Positions 25,504 to 34,984 of a DNA stretch of 64,000 bases are shown here, piece by piece. Position 1 is the first letter of the stretch. Each line of letters opens with the position of its first letter. Source of the stretch: VRUE01 sp963727465 (GTDB lineage: Bacteria > Actinomycetota > Thermoleophilia > Solirubrobacterales > 70-9); NCBI GenBank assembly GCA_963727465.1, contig CAVSGL010000003.1, positions 248,001 to 312,000 of the forward strand. Reading direction: 5' to 3'. The notes below the pieces were generated by a model. It searched no databases. It saw nothing but the letters and a program-made list of their open reading frames with translations, and was not told the DNA's origin. The translations under genes and the position numbers were made by a program.

Positions 25504-25916
25504 AGCCGCTCCGTCAGCTCGAATATCCCGCGGCCGACCTTGGTGAAGCGGTCGTCTTCGTACATCGCGCTCCAGACCGAGTCCCCGAGCTGCTTTTCCG
25601 GGTTCTTTGGCTCTCGTGCGTGGGTGAATCCGCGCGATTTGATCACCGCGGCAACCTCGCGGTAGGGCATCGCGCTTCCGTTGTCGGTCAGCACTTCGTA
25701 GGCCCAGTCAGCGAGGCTTTTTCCCTGCGCAGCCCCGGTCGAGGAATGGCCGTGTTGTTCCAGGGCCGCGACCCTGTTGCCGAGACGACTTCCCTTTTCC
25801 TCCCACTGTTGGACCTCGGAGAGAAGGCGCGCCGCGTCGGCCACCAGCAGGGGCTCCCGGTCGATTTCGGTGCGGTCGATGAGAGCTTTCAGCCGAGCTG
25901 AGAGAGAGTTGTCCAT
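25500..25916 (-). CDS. stand-alone HARE-HTH domain protein
   Basis: 138 residues. The C-terminal half reads LADWAYEVLTDNGSAMPYRE, then VAAVIKSRGFTH, and ends VWSAMYEDDRFTKVGRGIFELTE, the winged-helix pattern of the HARE-HTH (HB1/ASXL/RNA polymerase delta) domain. The N-terminal half is a helical coiled-coil-like region. The domain is known fused to restriction enzymes and DNA-modification readers; alone it may be a DNA-binding regulator. GGGGAAAAG serves as ribosome site. Confidence 0.75.
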   Translation of the reverse strand: MDNSLSARLKALIDRTEIDREPLLVADAARLLSEVQQWEEKGSRLGNRVAALEQHGHSSTGAAQGKSLADWAYEVLTDNGSAMPYREVAAVIKSRGFTHAREPKNPEKQLGDSVWSAMYEDDRFTKVGRGIFELTERL

Positions 25917-26013
25917 GTCGTCTTTTCCCCGTTATCGATAAGTGTTCCTATAACCCTAGCAAACTTCTAAAGGCTATTTGGACATATACCTGCATCGCAT
26001 TACGTTGTCTTGC
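25917..26013. promoter_or_regulatory. AT-rich divergent promoter region
   Basis: 97 bases, clearly lower in GC than the flanks. It contains the perfect palindrome TTATCGATAA (25932-25941) and TACGTT (26001-26006), the latter seven bases before the DUF433 ATG. GTTATCGAT recurs at 26051-26059 inside that gene, so the palindrome may be an operator; this is inference. Confidence 0.4.
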
Positions 26014-26436
26014 ATGGCAACGCAAGCTTTCTCGGCCCGCTGGCGAGTGGGAGTTATCGATGGCCTCGAGCAGCGCAGCGCTGCAATTGGCACGACGAAG
26101 TCCCGCTTGGCGGAGCGGTACGTAGAGGAGGGGCTGCGAACCGACGAGCATCCGGGTGTCTTGTTCCGCAACGGGCCGACGGGCCGACGGGCAGCTCTCG
26201 CAAACGGCCCCGATGTCTGGGAGGTCATCTCGACCTTGAAGGGCGTTTCGGCCAAGGGGGACTCCGCGGTTGGCGCTGTCGCGGACCTTCTCGGAGTCGA
26301 TCCCGCGCAGGTTCGGATCGCGCTTCGATACTACGGCGCCTACCCCGAGGAGATCGACGACCGCATCCGGCGCAACGGCGTAGAAGCCGATGCGGCCGAA
26401 GCGGCCTGGCGTCGCGAACAGACCGCCTTGATGTGA
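26014..26436 (+). CDS. DUF433-type antitoxin
   Basis: 140 residues. The C-terminal part (PDVWEVISTLKG...GDSAVGAVADLLGVDPAQVRIALRYYGAYPEEID) fits the DUF433 helix-turn-helix domain that neutralises PIN-like toxins; the N-terminal part (TTKSRLAERYVEEGLRTDEHPGV) resembles the second antitoxin domain seen in longer members. TACGTT seven bases upstream supports the ATG at 26014. It overlaps the toxin start (GTGA). Confidence 0.8.
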   Translation: MATQAFSARWRVGVIDGLEQRSAAIGTTKSRLAERYVEEGLRTDEHPGVLFRNGPTGRRAALANGPDVWEVISTLKGVSAKGDSAVGAVADLLGVDPAQVRIALRYYGAYPEEIDDRIRRNGVEADAAEAAWRREQTALM

Positions 26437-26789
26437 AGCTGCTCCTCGATGAGCAGGTCACCTACAAGGCGGCCGAGTCGCTGCGCGATCGAGGACACGA
26501 CGTGACGGCGGTGGCGGAGACGCCCTCGCTCCGTGGCATGAGTGACCGAGAAATATTTGACTTCGCTCAAACCGAGCAACGCGCGATCGTCACATACAAC
26601 GTGGCCGATTTCATCGAGATGGTCCGCGACGTATCGTTGCGCAGCGAGGTCCACAACGGCCTGGTGCTGGTCAACACGAGGCGGCTGCCCAACAGCGACA
26701 TCGGGGGTCTGGTCAGGGCGCTTGAGGCTCTGCTCGAAGACGCGCCGGTTGAGCCCGGCTCGATCGCCTGGCTTCAGCCTGCCGCCTGA
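26433..26789 (+). CDS. DUF5615 PIN-like toxin
   Basis: 118 residues, PIN-like nuclease fold: VKLLLDEQVTYKAAESLRDRG, GMSDREIFDFAQTEQRAIVTYN, VADF, EVHNGLVLVNTRR. The acidic residues D6, E7, D (GMSDREI) and D (VADF) would form the metal site. The GTG start sits inside the antitoxin stop. Predicted RNase toxin; the target is unknown. Confidence 0.82.
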   Translation: MKLLLDEQVTYKAAESLRDRGHDVTAVAETPSLRGMSDREIFDFAQTEQRAIVTYNVADFIEMVRDVSLRSEVHNGLVLVNTRRLPNSDIGGLVRALEALLEDAPVEPGSIAWLQPAA

Positions 26790-26800
26790 CAGTGCGGGTC

Positions 26801-27064
26801 TCAGTAGCGCGGCGGCGCGCCGGGGTCGCGGCGTTCCTGGGCCGCCTGCTGCCTTTCGGCCTGTTCCCGTTCTTCGGTCGCGAGCCGTTTCCGGCGGCGC
26901 GACCAGACCGCTTCCTGGACGAAGGAGAGGACGAGGCCGAGGGCGCCGGCGATCATCAGGATCAGGCCGACCGTGTCGATGCTGACGCCTTCGACGTTGA
27001 GGTCGGTCGCGTAGCGCAGAATCGCCCCGGCGGCGATGAGGAAGATTGCAGCTGCGATCGTCAT
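26801..27064 (-). CDS. DUF6458-like small membrane protein
   Basis: 87 residues with two transmembrane helices (MTIAAAIFLIAAGAILRYA and GLILMIAGALGLVLSFVQ) and a basic/Gln-rich tail. The pattern around VEGVSIDTVGLILMIAGALG is characteristic of the actinobacterial DUF6458 group. TAGGAT lies six bases before the ATG (leaderless). Function unknown. Confidence 0.8.
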   Translation of the reverse strand: MTIAAAIFLIAAGAILRYATDLNVEGVSIDTVGLILMIAGALGLVLSFVQEAVWSRRRKRLATEEREQAERQQAAQERRDPGAPPRY

Positions 27065-27148
27065 GCGGCAATCCTAGACGCGAACCGCGACGGCGGACGG
27101 CGCCGGGGCGGATGGGAGGTCCCGCCCCGGCGCCTGCGCCGCAGGTGC

Positions 27149-29954
27149 TTACTTCCTGTTGCCTCCGCGGCAGGCTGGGATGTTGAGCCGCAGGTTCCTG
27201 TCCCTCATCCGCCGGCTGTTCTGCGCCAGCAGGTTGAGGAAGCCGGTCGTCTGCCTCGAGCAGAGGTTCCGGGAGTTGATCAGCAGGCCCTTGCTGCCGC
27301 CCTTCATCGTCAGGATGAACTTGCTCACGGCGACGTCGGGCGTTTCGTTGAACACCGTCTTCAGGCGGGCGTTCTTGCCGCTGATCACGCCGCGCAGCCG
27401 GACCGGTACCTGGCCGTGCAGGTCGGCCAGCAGGTCGGGCAGTTCGTTGCTCGACGAGGTCAGGTAGACCGGGCCCTTGAGCGGTGCGTCCAGCAGCGGC
27501 GAGGTCGCCCGCGCGTGCCCGTAGATCGAGTTCTTCGGGCAGTTGCTGGCGGCCAGCTGGACCCTCGTGCAGATCGTCTTGATGTGACTCTGATCGAGGA
27601 TCGTCGCCCGCGGCAGGATGAACGCCGCCCGTCGCAGGTTGGCGTCGCCATTGCGGGCTTCGAGGATCGCCCGGAACTTCGGGTTCTTCCCCCGCTTCAT
27701 CTGGTTCTTGCCGCCGAAGATCCGGGCGAAGAACTTCGGCTTGAACTTGAGCGCTCGGCAGCTGACGAACTGGAAGTCTTGTCTTCGTTCGAGCTCGTCT
27801 GCCACTCGGCTTCGTTCGCCGGGTTGCCGCCGCCGCTGGAGAGCTTCGAGCTCACCGGCAGCGGTTCGCGGCACGTGGTCGGGTTGGTCGTGAACTGCGC
27901 CCGGTCGATGACGAGGTGGATCTTGCGGATGTCGAGCTTCACCCCGCCGAACACGTTCGGGAATCGGGTCCGAGACCGCATCGACCTGGACCGTTTCGGG
28001 ATCGACGTTGAGCGCCGCCCGCACGACCACGTTGCCGAGGTCATACGGCCCGGCGACCGCCGGCGTGATGAACACCATGCTCAGCGGCGCTCCCTTGTAG
28101 GAACCGGCGAGATAGGCGGAGCCGTCGGCGTTGAACGGGTCCGGACCCGGAGCCGGCGGCGGTCCTGATCGTGCCGACACGGCTGCTGTCGGGGCAGCTC
28201 GGGTTGGCCATCTGGTCTTTGCCGCTGCCGGACTCCGCGGCGGCGATGCCCGACTCGGGCAGTATTCGACGCCCTTCAGCCTGGCCATCATCCCGGGCGG
28301 CAGCTGAACATCGATCCGCTTGACCTCCTGGTTGCCGTCATCGCGGATCAGGTCGACCTGGAACGGGGTGAACTCGCCCGCGGTGATGCTCTGCGGCGAG
28401 GCGATGATAGAACGGGTTGAACGGCCGCTCGGCGAGCGTCGCCGGGCAGTTGCCGCCGCCGGCGATTTCGGTCAGGCTGGAGCTGCCGCTCGGCGTCGCG
28501 TCGGTGGCGCTTGAGAACGGAGTCAGCGCCGAGTTGAGGGTGTGCGGCCCGCAGGTCGTCCGGGCTGGTCAGCACCCCGTGCGCGCCGCCGTCGATGTGA
28601 ACCCCGATTTGAAGGGATTCGAACGGCGCCTGCGGGTTGTCGGCGACCACCGCTTTGATCTGGCCGGTCACCGGATCGGGGAAGATCTTCCCGGTCAGCC
28701 GCACGTTGACGCCGAAGCGCTCGGAGAACACGTGCAGGAAGATCCTGAACATGTTCGCCGGTGTTCGGGTCGGTGCTGAGCGGCTGACCGACGTAGACCT
28801 CGCCGCCGAGGGTGACCGGCAGCGACGGCGTGTCGACTTCGATCGAGCCGATCTTCGACTTCTCCGGGCAGGTGATCGGGTTGTTGGTGAACTGCGCGAA
28901 CTGCGCGTCCGTGCAGCCTTCGATGCTGTTGCCGGCCGACGGGTTGATCCCCGCGCCCTCCGGCAGGATCACCTTGGCGACGTGCAGCTGCGAGTTGGTC
29001 AGGCCTTCCGGGTCGGGGTTGAACGGGATCGTCACGTTGACCATTGCCGGGTTGGGAGAGTCGGTCCAGTCGCCGCCGGCCGCGCCGATGCCCGGGTTGA
29101 ACGGAACTGTCAGTCGCAGCCGGTGACGCTGTATGGCGAGACTGCGTTGGAGGTGTCTTCGTCAGCCGGACTGCGAGACCGCTTTGAAGGGGGTCGTCAG
29201 TGGGGTTAGTCGCCCTGCATTCGCTGGGGGCCGTTATGTAGCCTTTCCCAGCTCGCCCGTTGAAGACCAGCCGGAAGCCGATCACGTAGGGCGGCGGCGC
29301 GTGGAGATCCGGTTTCGACGTGAAGGAGATGTGCTGGTCTTTCGGGTCGAGATCGGCGACCAGGTACGTTGGATCGCCAGCCGCGTTGAATCCAGCCAGT
29401 GACGATGCCCCGTAGTAGGGGGATTCCGGATCGGCAGGCGTTTCGACGTTGTAGACATAGGCTGGGATGGTGGCTTCGGCTGGAAGAAGCGTCGTCAAGT
29501 AGGCGACGCCGATCACTGCGCCGGGAACTTCTTCGAGGCATTTGGTTTTGATCGGCGGCGTCGCGGAGGTTGGTATTGCGACCTGCTGCGGGGTGCACTG
29601 CGGCGTCGCGTTGGGATTGATGCCAAGGCCCTCGGGGAGTTCGGTGCGCGTATACGCGAGATTCCCATCCGGGAGCGGCGGCGTTTCGGTCTGATTCAGC
29701 AGGAAGGCATTGATCCCAAACGGAGGATGCCCGGCCGCCTGGGTGTAGAAACGGCTCGCTTCATCAGTTTCAACGCATGGGTTGCCGTTCGCAGCCCAGT
29801 TTCCAGCGCCGGGTGCGCTTTCGTCGGTGTTGCACGTCAGCGCTTCCCAGCGCGCGATGCCGAATTCGGCCTGAGCGCTTGAAGCTCCCAACGCGAAAAC
29901 GAGAAATGCGGTTGCAAGAACGAGAAGCCCCAGTGGGCCACGCTTGCTTCTCAT
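27149..29954 (-). pseudogene. large secreted repeat protein broken by several frameshifts
   Basis: The 2.8-kb minus-strand region encodes one exported protein in pieces. It starts at 29954 with a signal peptide (LLVLATAFLVFALGASSAQA) and a good ribosome site (GAGGAG). Repeats of the type LPEGLGINPNATPQC, LPEGAGINPSAGNSIEGCT and MMARLKGVEYCPE mark a family common in Thermoleophilia. The reading moves between frames near 29140, 28755, 28555, 28460, 28260, 28150, 27980 and 27780 and ends at 27149 (LNIPACRGGNRK). Most changes equal one inserted base but at least one has the opposite sign. Genuine decay or poor sequence are both possible. Confidence 0.75.
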
Positions 29955-30054
29955 ACGAGACTCTCCTCAAGACGGGTTTTTCCCAGAAAGCGCTACCCGC
30001 CTCCCGCAGTTGAAAACGGTACACCATGGAGCCTGCGAACTCCATAGGGGATAA

Positions 30055-31026
30055 CTACGTAATGGCCAACGACGCCCAGAGATGCTCCTCCGCGACGGCC
30101 ACTTGGTTAGCCAAAGTGTCTATTTCGCGCCAGAGGCCGGGTTCTGGATCGTCATGTTCGCTCGCGGCGCGGAAGCCCTCCGCCAGGGCCGTCCACGCGG
30201 CGCCGGCCTCGGCCGCGAGCGGCGCCTCGGGCCGGCCGGCCTCGGCGAGGAAGCGCGAGTACATCGACCTGAAGGCGCCGCCGCCGGTGCCGCGGCGCTC
30301 GATCACCTGGTAGCCGAAGCGGGCGCACCACTGCCAGTCCTCCGCGGCTTCCGGCCAGGACCCCGCCTCGGCGGCGAGGCGGCGCACGGCGTCGAGGCCG
30401 GAGAAGCCGGGGATCTCGGGCTCGACCATCGCTCGCGCCGCCCGCTCGATCGCCGCCGGAATCGCCGCGCGCAGCCGCTGCGAATCGAGCGGCTCGCCGG
30501 AGACGGTGAACATGTGACCGGCGAGCGGATAGGCGGGGTGCTCGCTGTGGCGCGCCCGGTCGAGGCTCTCCAGCCGCGTCGTCTGCAACTGCTCGAAGCC
30601 GGTGTCGGAGAGGTGGGCGTGCTCGTCGTCGTAGCCGGCGAGCACCACGGCGTGGCCGGGGAAGTGGGCCGAGTTGCCGTAGTGATCCAGGTAGTAGAGA
30701 TCGGTGAGCAGCAGCACCGGGTTGCCGCCGTCGACCTCGGCCCGCGCCGCCACCCAGGCGTCCTCGTCGCCGGGCGGGAAGGTGCGCAGCTCCAGCGCCC
30801 CACCGGTCAGCTCGTCGAAGTTCTCCTCGAGCCGCGCCGTGCGCCCGTTGAACCAGCGCGTCGGCGAGGCGTCCTCGATCGTCACGTAGTAGAAGCAGGC
30901 GCCCGCCCCCAGCCCGAATGCCATCTCCTCGCTGATCTCGACGCCGTGGTAGGCGAGCAGGTTGCGCAGCGCGGTCGAGCCGCAGTGGTGGCCGGGGGTG
31001 TGGGTGTAGTCGGGGACGAAGGGCAT
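30055..31026 (-). CDS. BtrH-like N-terminal / DUF4872 protein
   Basis: 323 residues. The N-terminus MPFVPDYTHTPGHHCGSTALRNLLAYHG has the Cys/His pattern of the papain-like BtrH acyltransferase fold; HFPGHAVVLAGYDDEHAHLSDTG supplies the His/Asp half. The C-terminal helical domain (AAIERAARAMVEPEIPGFSGLDAVRRL to the end) is DUF4872-like. BtrH transfers an acyl group in butirosin synthesis; here no aminoglycoside genes are visible, so only fold-level assignment is made. Start at ATG 31026. Confidence 0.78.
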   Translation of the reverse strand: MPFVPDYTHTPGHHCGSTALRNLLAYHGVEISEEMAFGLGAGACFYYVTIEDASPTRWFNGRTARLEENFDELTGGALELRTFPPGDEDAWVAARAEVDGGNPVLLLTDLYYLDHYGNSAHFPGHAVVLAGYDDEHAHLSDTGFEQLQTTRLESLDRARHSEHPAYPLAGHMFTVSGEPLDSQRLRAAIPAAIERAARAMVEPEIPGFSGLDAVRRLAAEAGSWPEAAEDWQWCARFGYQVIERRGTGGGAFRSMYSRFLAEAGRPEAPLAAEAGAAWTALAEGFRAASEHDDPEPGLWREIDTLANQVAVAEEHLWASLAIT

Positions 31027-31062
31027 TGGCCTGACCTTGATTCTGATCGACCGGGTGGGTGG

Positions 31063-31192
31063 GGGAGTCCGGGGTCCACCCGGGAGGCGCCCATCACCGC
31101 CTTCGGCGGTGAAATTCTGTGCCGCTTCGCGGCCGAGGATCACCCTGCCGGGGCCGCTTCGCGAGGCGCTCCCGGGTGGACCCCGGACTCCC
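31063..31192. repeat. 130-bp inverted-repeat element between divergent genes
   Basis: Perfect 24-bp terminal inverted repeats (31063-31086 and 31169-31192; left arm GGGAGTCCGGGGTCCACCCG...) enclose 82 bases with further hairpins (ACCGCC/GGCGGT at 31093-31110, GCCGC/GCGGC). No flanking target duplication is obvious. The right arm ends next to the TATCCT of the PAP2 gene. A MITE-like element or a paired terminator/leader structure would both fit. Confidence 0.65.
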
Positions 31193-31208
31193 ATATCCTG
31201 CGCGGTCG

Positions 31209-31703
31209 ATGAAGGATCTGGATCGAAGGACGCTGCGCTTCTTGCGGACCGAGTGGCACACCCCCGGTTTGGAGGGAGCTGCGAAGGTGCTGGGAAGGGC
31301 CGGGAACAATGGCGCGATCTGGTTTGGGGTTGGAGTTCTGCTGGCGTTGTTGGATGGGTCAAATCGGGAAGCCTGGCTGGTCTGTGCCGTGCTGGGGCCG
31401 GTGGCGATCGGCCTGAACTACGTCGTCAAGCTGATCGTCCGGCGTCCGCGCCCGGAGTTGGCCGGGTTGCCGCCGCTCGGCGGAGCCCCCAGTTCTCTGA
31501 GCTTCCCGTCGGCGCATGCGACGTCGTCGTTCGCCGTCGCCACCGCGATGACTCGAGTCGAGCCCTGGGGAGCGCTCGCGTTCGTCCTGGCTCTTGTTCT
31601 CGCCATCGGGCGTCCTTACCTCGGGATGCACTATCCGTCCGATGTGCTCGTCGGAGCGATCCTCGGGGTAATTCTCGGCCTCCTGGTCCCCCTCTCCATA
31701 TGA
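31209..31703 (+). CDS. PAP2-family membrane phosphatase
   Basis: 164 residues with about five membrane segments. The three acid-phosphatase motifs are present: KLIVRRPRPEL, SFPSAHATSS, and GRPYLGMHYPSDVLVG. It hydrolyses lipid phosphates such as undecaprenyl or phosphatidyl phosphates. TATCCT nine bases before the ATG suggests leaderless expression. It lies 10 bases before ychF. Confidence 0.88.
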   Translation: MKDLDRRTLRFLRTEWHTPGLEGAAKVLGRAGNNGAIWFGVGVLLALLDGSNREAWLVCAVLGPVAIGLNYVVKLIVRRPRPELAGLPPLGGAPSSLSFPSAHATSSFAVATAMTRVEPWGALAFVLALVLAIGRPYLGMHYPSDVLVGAILGVILGLLVPLSI

Positions 31704-31713
31704 GGAGCCGTCG

Positions 31714-32787
31714 ATGAAGGTGGGGATAGTGGGCCTGCCCAACGCGGGCAAGTCGACGCTGTTCAACGCGCTGACCAAGGGCGGGGCCCAGACCGGCGAC
31801 TACCCGTTCACGACGATCGAGCCCAACGTGGCGATCGCGCAGGTGCCCGACGAGCGCCTGCGCCAGGTGGGCGAGACGGTCGGCAGCTCCGAGCTGGTGC
31901 CGGCGACGATCTTCTTCCACGACATCGCCGGCCTGGTCAAGGGAGCCTCCGAGGGCGAGGGCCTGGGCAACAAGTTCCTCGCCTCGATCCGCGAGACCGA
32001 CGCGATCTGCCACGTCGTCCGCTGCCACGCCGACAGCGGCGTGCCGCACCCCGACGGCCGGGTCGACCCGCTCGCCGACATCGAGACGATCGAGACTGAG
32101 CTCGTGCTCTCCGACTACGAGCAGGCCGAGCGCCGGCTCGACCGGGTGCGCAAGGGGGCCAAGTCCGGCGACGCCGACGCGATCGCCGAGCGCGACTGGC
32201 TGGAGCAGGTCGTCGAGGCGCTGGCCGCGGGCCGCCCGGCCCGCTCGGTGACGGTGCCCGAGGGCGCCGAGCACGGCCCGGCCAACCTCCAGGCCCTCAC
32301 CTCGAAGCCGATCCTCTACGTCGCCAACGTCGACGAGGGCGACGCCGAGCCGCCGGAGGCGGTCACGGCTCACGCGCGCGAGGTCGGCGCCGGCGTGGTC
32401 GCGGTCAGCGCCCGGATCGAGGGCGAGCTGGCTGAGCTCGACCCCGCCGAAGCGGAGGAGATGCGCGAGTCCTACGGGGTCGAGGGCTCCGGCCTCGACC
32501 GGCTCGTCCGCGCCGCCTACGACCTGCTCGAGCTGATCACCTTCTTCACCGCCGGCGAGGACAAGGAAGCGGTGGCGCGCGAACTGCGACGCGGCGCGAC
32601 CGCGCTCGAGGCGGCCGGCACGATCCACACCGAGATCCAGGAAGCGTTCGTCAAAGCCGAGGCGATCGGCTGGCGCGAGCTGGTCGAGTGCGGCGGCTAC
32701 GCGCCGGCGCGCGACCGGGGTTTGCTGCGGATCGAGGGAAGGGATTACGTCGTCCAGGACGGAGACGTCATAACGATCAAGGTTTGA
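31714..32787 (+). CDS. ychF: redox-regulated ATPase/GTPase YchF (OLA1 family)
   Basis: 357 residues. G1 LPNAGKSTLFNALT, G3 DIAGLVKGASEGEGLGNKFL, G4 variant YVANVDEGD (non-canonical, explaining ATP preference), and a C-terminal TGS domain (FFTAGEDKEAVARELRRG, DYVVQDGDVITIKV). It binds ribosomes and affects translation and stress responses. A GAGGAG ribosome site precedes the ATG at 31714. Confidence 0.95.
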   Translation: MKVGIVGLPNAGKSTLFNALTKGGAQTGDYPFTTIEPNVAIAQVPDERLRQVGETVGSSELVPATIFFHDIAGLVKGASEGEGLGNKFLASIRETDAICHVVRCHADSGVPHPDGRVDPLADIETIETELVLSDYEQAERRLDRVRKGAKSGDADAIAERDWLEQVVEALAAGRPARSVTVPEGAEHGPANLQALTSKPILYVANVDEGDAEPPEAVTAHAREVGAGVVAVSARIEGELAELDPAEAEEMRESYGVEGSGLDRLVRAAYDLLELITFFTAGEDKEAVARELRRGATALEAAGTIHTEIQEAFVKAEAIGWRELVECGGYAPARDRGLLRIEGRDYVVQDGDVITIKV

Positions 32788-32817
32788 AGGTCCGGCCCCC
32801 GCCTTTAGGGTTGGGGA

Positions 32818-33808
32818 ATGGACCAGGGAGCGCGCTTTCCGCGGGTCGCCGCCAAGGCCGGCCATTACGAGAGCTTCTACGTCAAGGCCTGCCGGCCGGG
32901 GGGCGGGCAGGGGGTCTGGATCCGGCACACGGTGCACAAGCGGCCGGGGGCCGAGCCCAATGCTTCGATCTGGTTCACCTTCTTCGACCGCGAGGCGGAT
33001 GCGTCCGCGGGCGACCAAGGCGACCGTGCCGGCGGGCGAGCTCTCCGTCCCCGCCGACGGCTGGATCCGCGTCGCCGACGCCGAGATCGGCCCGGGCCGG
33101 GCACGCGGCGCGGTCGGCGGCGACAACCTCACCGCGGCCTGGGACCTGCGCTTCTCCGGCGACGCCGAGCCCTGCCGGTACCTGCCCTCCGAGCGCCTCT
33201 ACGAGACCCGCCTGCCGAAGACGAAGTTCGTCGCCCCCTACCCCGACGCCCGCTTCGACGGCCGGCTCGAAATCGACGGCGAGAAGCTCGAGCTCGCCGG
33301 CTGGCCGGGGATGATCGGCCACAACTGGGGCACCGAGCACGCCGAGCGCTGGGTCTGGCTCGAGGGAACCGGCTTCGCCGACTCGCCCGGCACCTACTTC
33401 GACGCCGGCGCGGCGCGGATCAAGCTCGGCCCGTGGACGACGCCCTGGGTGCCGGCGGGCATGCTGATGCTCGAAGGCGAGGCGCACCGGCTCGGCGGCT
33501 TCGGCAAGGTCCGCGGCGCGCGGGTCGAGGCGTCGGCCGGCGAGTGCTCGTTCGTCCTCCCCGGCAAGGAGATCGTCGTCCGCGGTCGGCTCTCCGCCCC
33601 GCGCAAGGACTTCGTCGGCTGGGTCTACGCCGACCCGGACGGCCCCGAGCACCACACGATCAACTGCTCGGTCGCCGACCTCGAGCTCAACGTGGAACGG
33701 CCCGACCGGCCGCCGCTCCGCCTGGCTCTCCCTGCTGGGGGGGCGTTTGAGCTGGGCATGAGGGAGACGGATCACGGCATCCCGATCCAGCCTTTTCCGG
33801 ACGGCTGA
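32818..33808 (+). pseudogene. AttH/tocopherol-cyclase-like actinobacterial protein, frameshifted
   Basis: The N-terminus (RVAAKAGHYESFYVKACRPG, GVWIRHTVHKRP, ASIWFTFFDREA) is in one frame to about 33000. The rest (RATKATVPAGELSVPADGWI, WPGMIGHNWGTEHAERWVWLEG, VGWVYADPDGPEHHTINC) reads one base later to the stop at 33808. Removing one base near 32995-33005 restores about 329 residues. The WPGMIGHNWG and H-N pattern recall lipocalin-like hydroxysteroid/tocopherol-cyclase folds; assignment is tentative. TAGGGT six bases before the ATG gives a leaderless start. Confidence 0.65.
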
Positions 33809-34929
33809 CGAGCTTGCCGTTGACGAACTTGCGGAATTCCATCCAGCGGTCGTAGGCGCCGAGCGCCGACTGGAGCCGGTCGCCGCGGATCTTGGAGACG
33901 CCGCCGCTGCCGTAGAGCTTCGCCCAGACGATCCGCGGCGAGGCGCCGCGCTTGGTCACCACGACCCGCTTCAGCTGTCCCTTCAGGTAGCTGCCCAGCT
34001 TGGCGCTGATCTCGCGCCCGCTGAAAGTCAGCTTCCAGGAGTGCAGCGGGCAGGCGCCGTCGTAGGGGTCGGGGACGCCGACCAGGTAGGGGACGGGCGG
34101 GCCGAAGAAGGCGTTCTGGACGCTCTCGGTGTGGCCGCCCGAGCAGGCCGAGAAGAAGGTCTCGGCGACCTTGCCCCCGTACATCGCGACCTGACCCCGG
34201 GTCAGGCTCGCCGCCCTGTTGCCGCGCGCCGCCTCGCTTTCGATGCCGCCGTAGACCTGGCTGCGGGTGTCGGCGTAGAGGTCGAAGCCGTTGCCGCCGA
34301 CCTGGTCGGCGAGGGCGTAGGAGCGCGCCGCCACCGCCTGCGCCTCGAGCGCCGCCAGCGGCCAGGACGCCGGCGACTCGTTCGGGAATCACGCCCTTGA
34401 CGTACTGGTCGACGGGGACCGCGTTGACCGCGTTCAGCGAACCCGAGCCTTCCGCCGTCGGCACGACCTCGAGCGCGCCGCGGTACTCGCTGCCGCCGAT
34501 CGAGAGGCGACCCCGTCCGGCGGCGCGCAGCCTGCGGCCGCAGCTGGTGAGCGCCCTGCCGTTGCCGGCCCGCAGCCGGACGCTGCGGCCGACACGCCGC
34601 GCGAGGTAGGGGCGGCCCGGGTCGAGCGCCTTCCCGCAGGCGTTGGTGGCCCCGCTGAAGCGCACGTCGCCGGGGCTGACCTGGAGCAGCACGCGCACGA
34701 TTCGCGGCCCGCGCAGCGTGCCGATCGTCGTCCCCCGGTAGTAGTGGCCGATGATGAAGCGGTAGCCCTTGCCGTGCTTGGCGTAGCCGTAGGCGCCGTA
34801 CTGGCTCATCCCGACGCCGTGGCCGAAGCCGTGCCCGGCGATCACCCAGCGCACGCTCGCCCGCGCGCTGGGCGCGAGCAGCGCCGCCAGCAGCAGCGCG
34901 GTGAGGAGGATTGTGCGTCGAAGCGGCAT
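33687..34929 (-). pseudogene. SpoIID/LytB-domain secreted protein, single frameshift
   Basis: Signal peptide LLTALLLAALLAPSARA, then GHGFGHGVGMSQYGAYGYA near the N-terminus and the SpoIID core (VPVDQYVKGVIPNE, AQAVAARSYALAD). The frame breaks at 34383: deleting one base (plus-strand C) joins VIP to NESPASWPLAALEAQ perfectly. The downstream frame continues to 33687 and overlaps the convergent gene by 122 bases. SpoIID is a peptidoglycan lytic transglycosylase. The GHG motif usually lies near the C-terminus; here it precedes the core. Confidence 0.75.
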
Positions 34930-34984
34930 CTCAGCGCAAACAGGTTCGAGCAGGAGGAGTCTCGGCCTGCACTACGCTGGGCGG

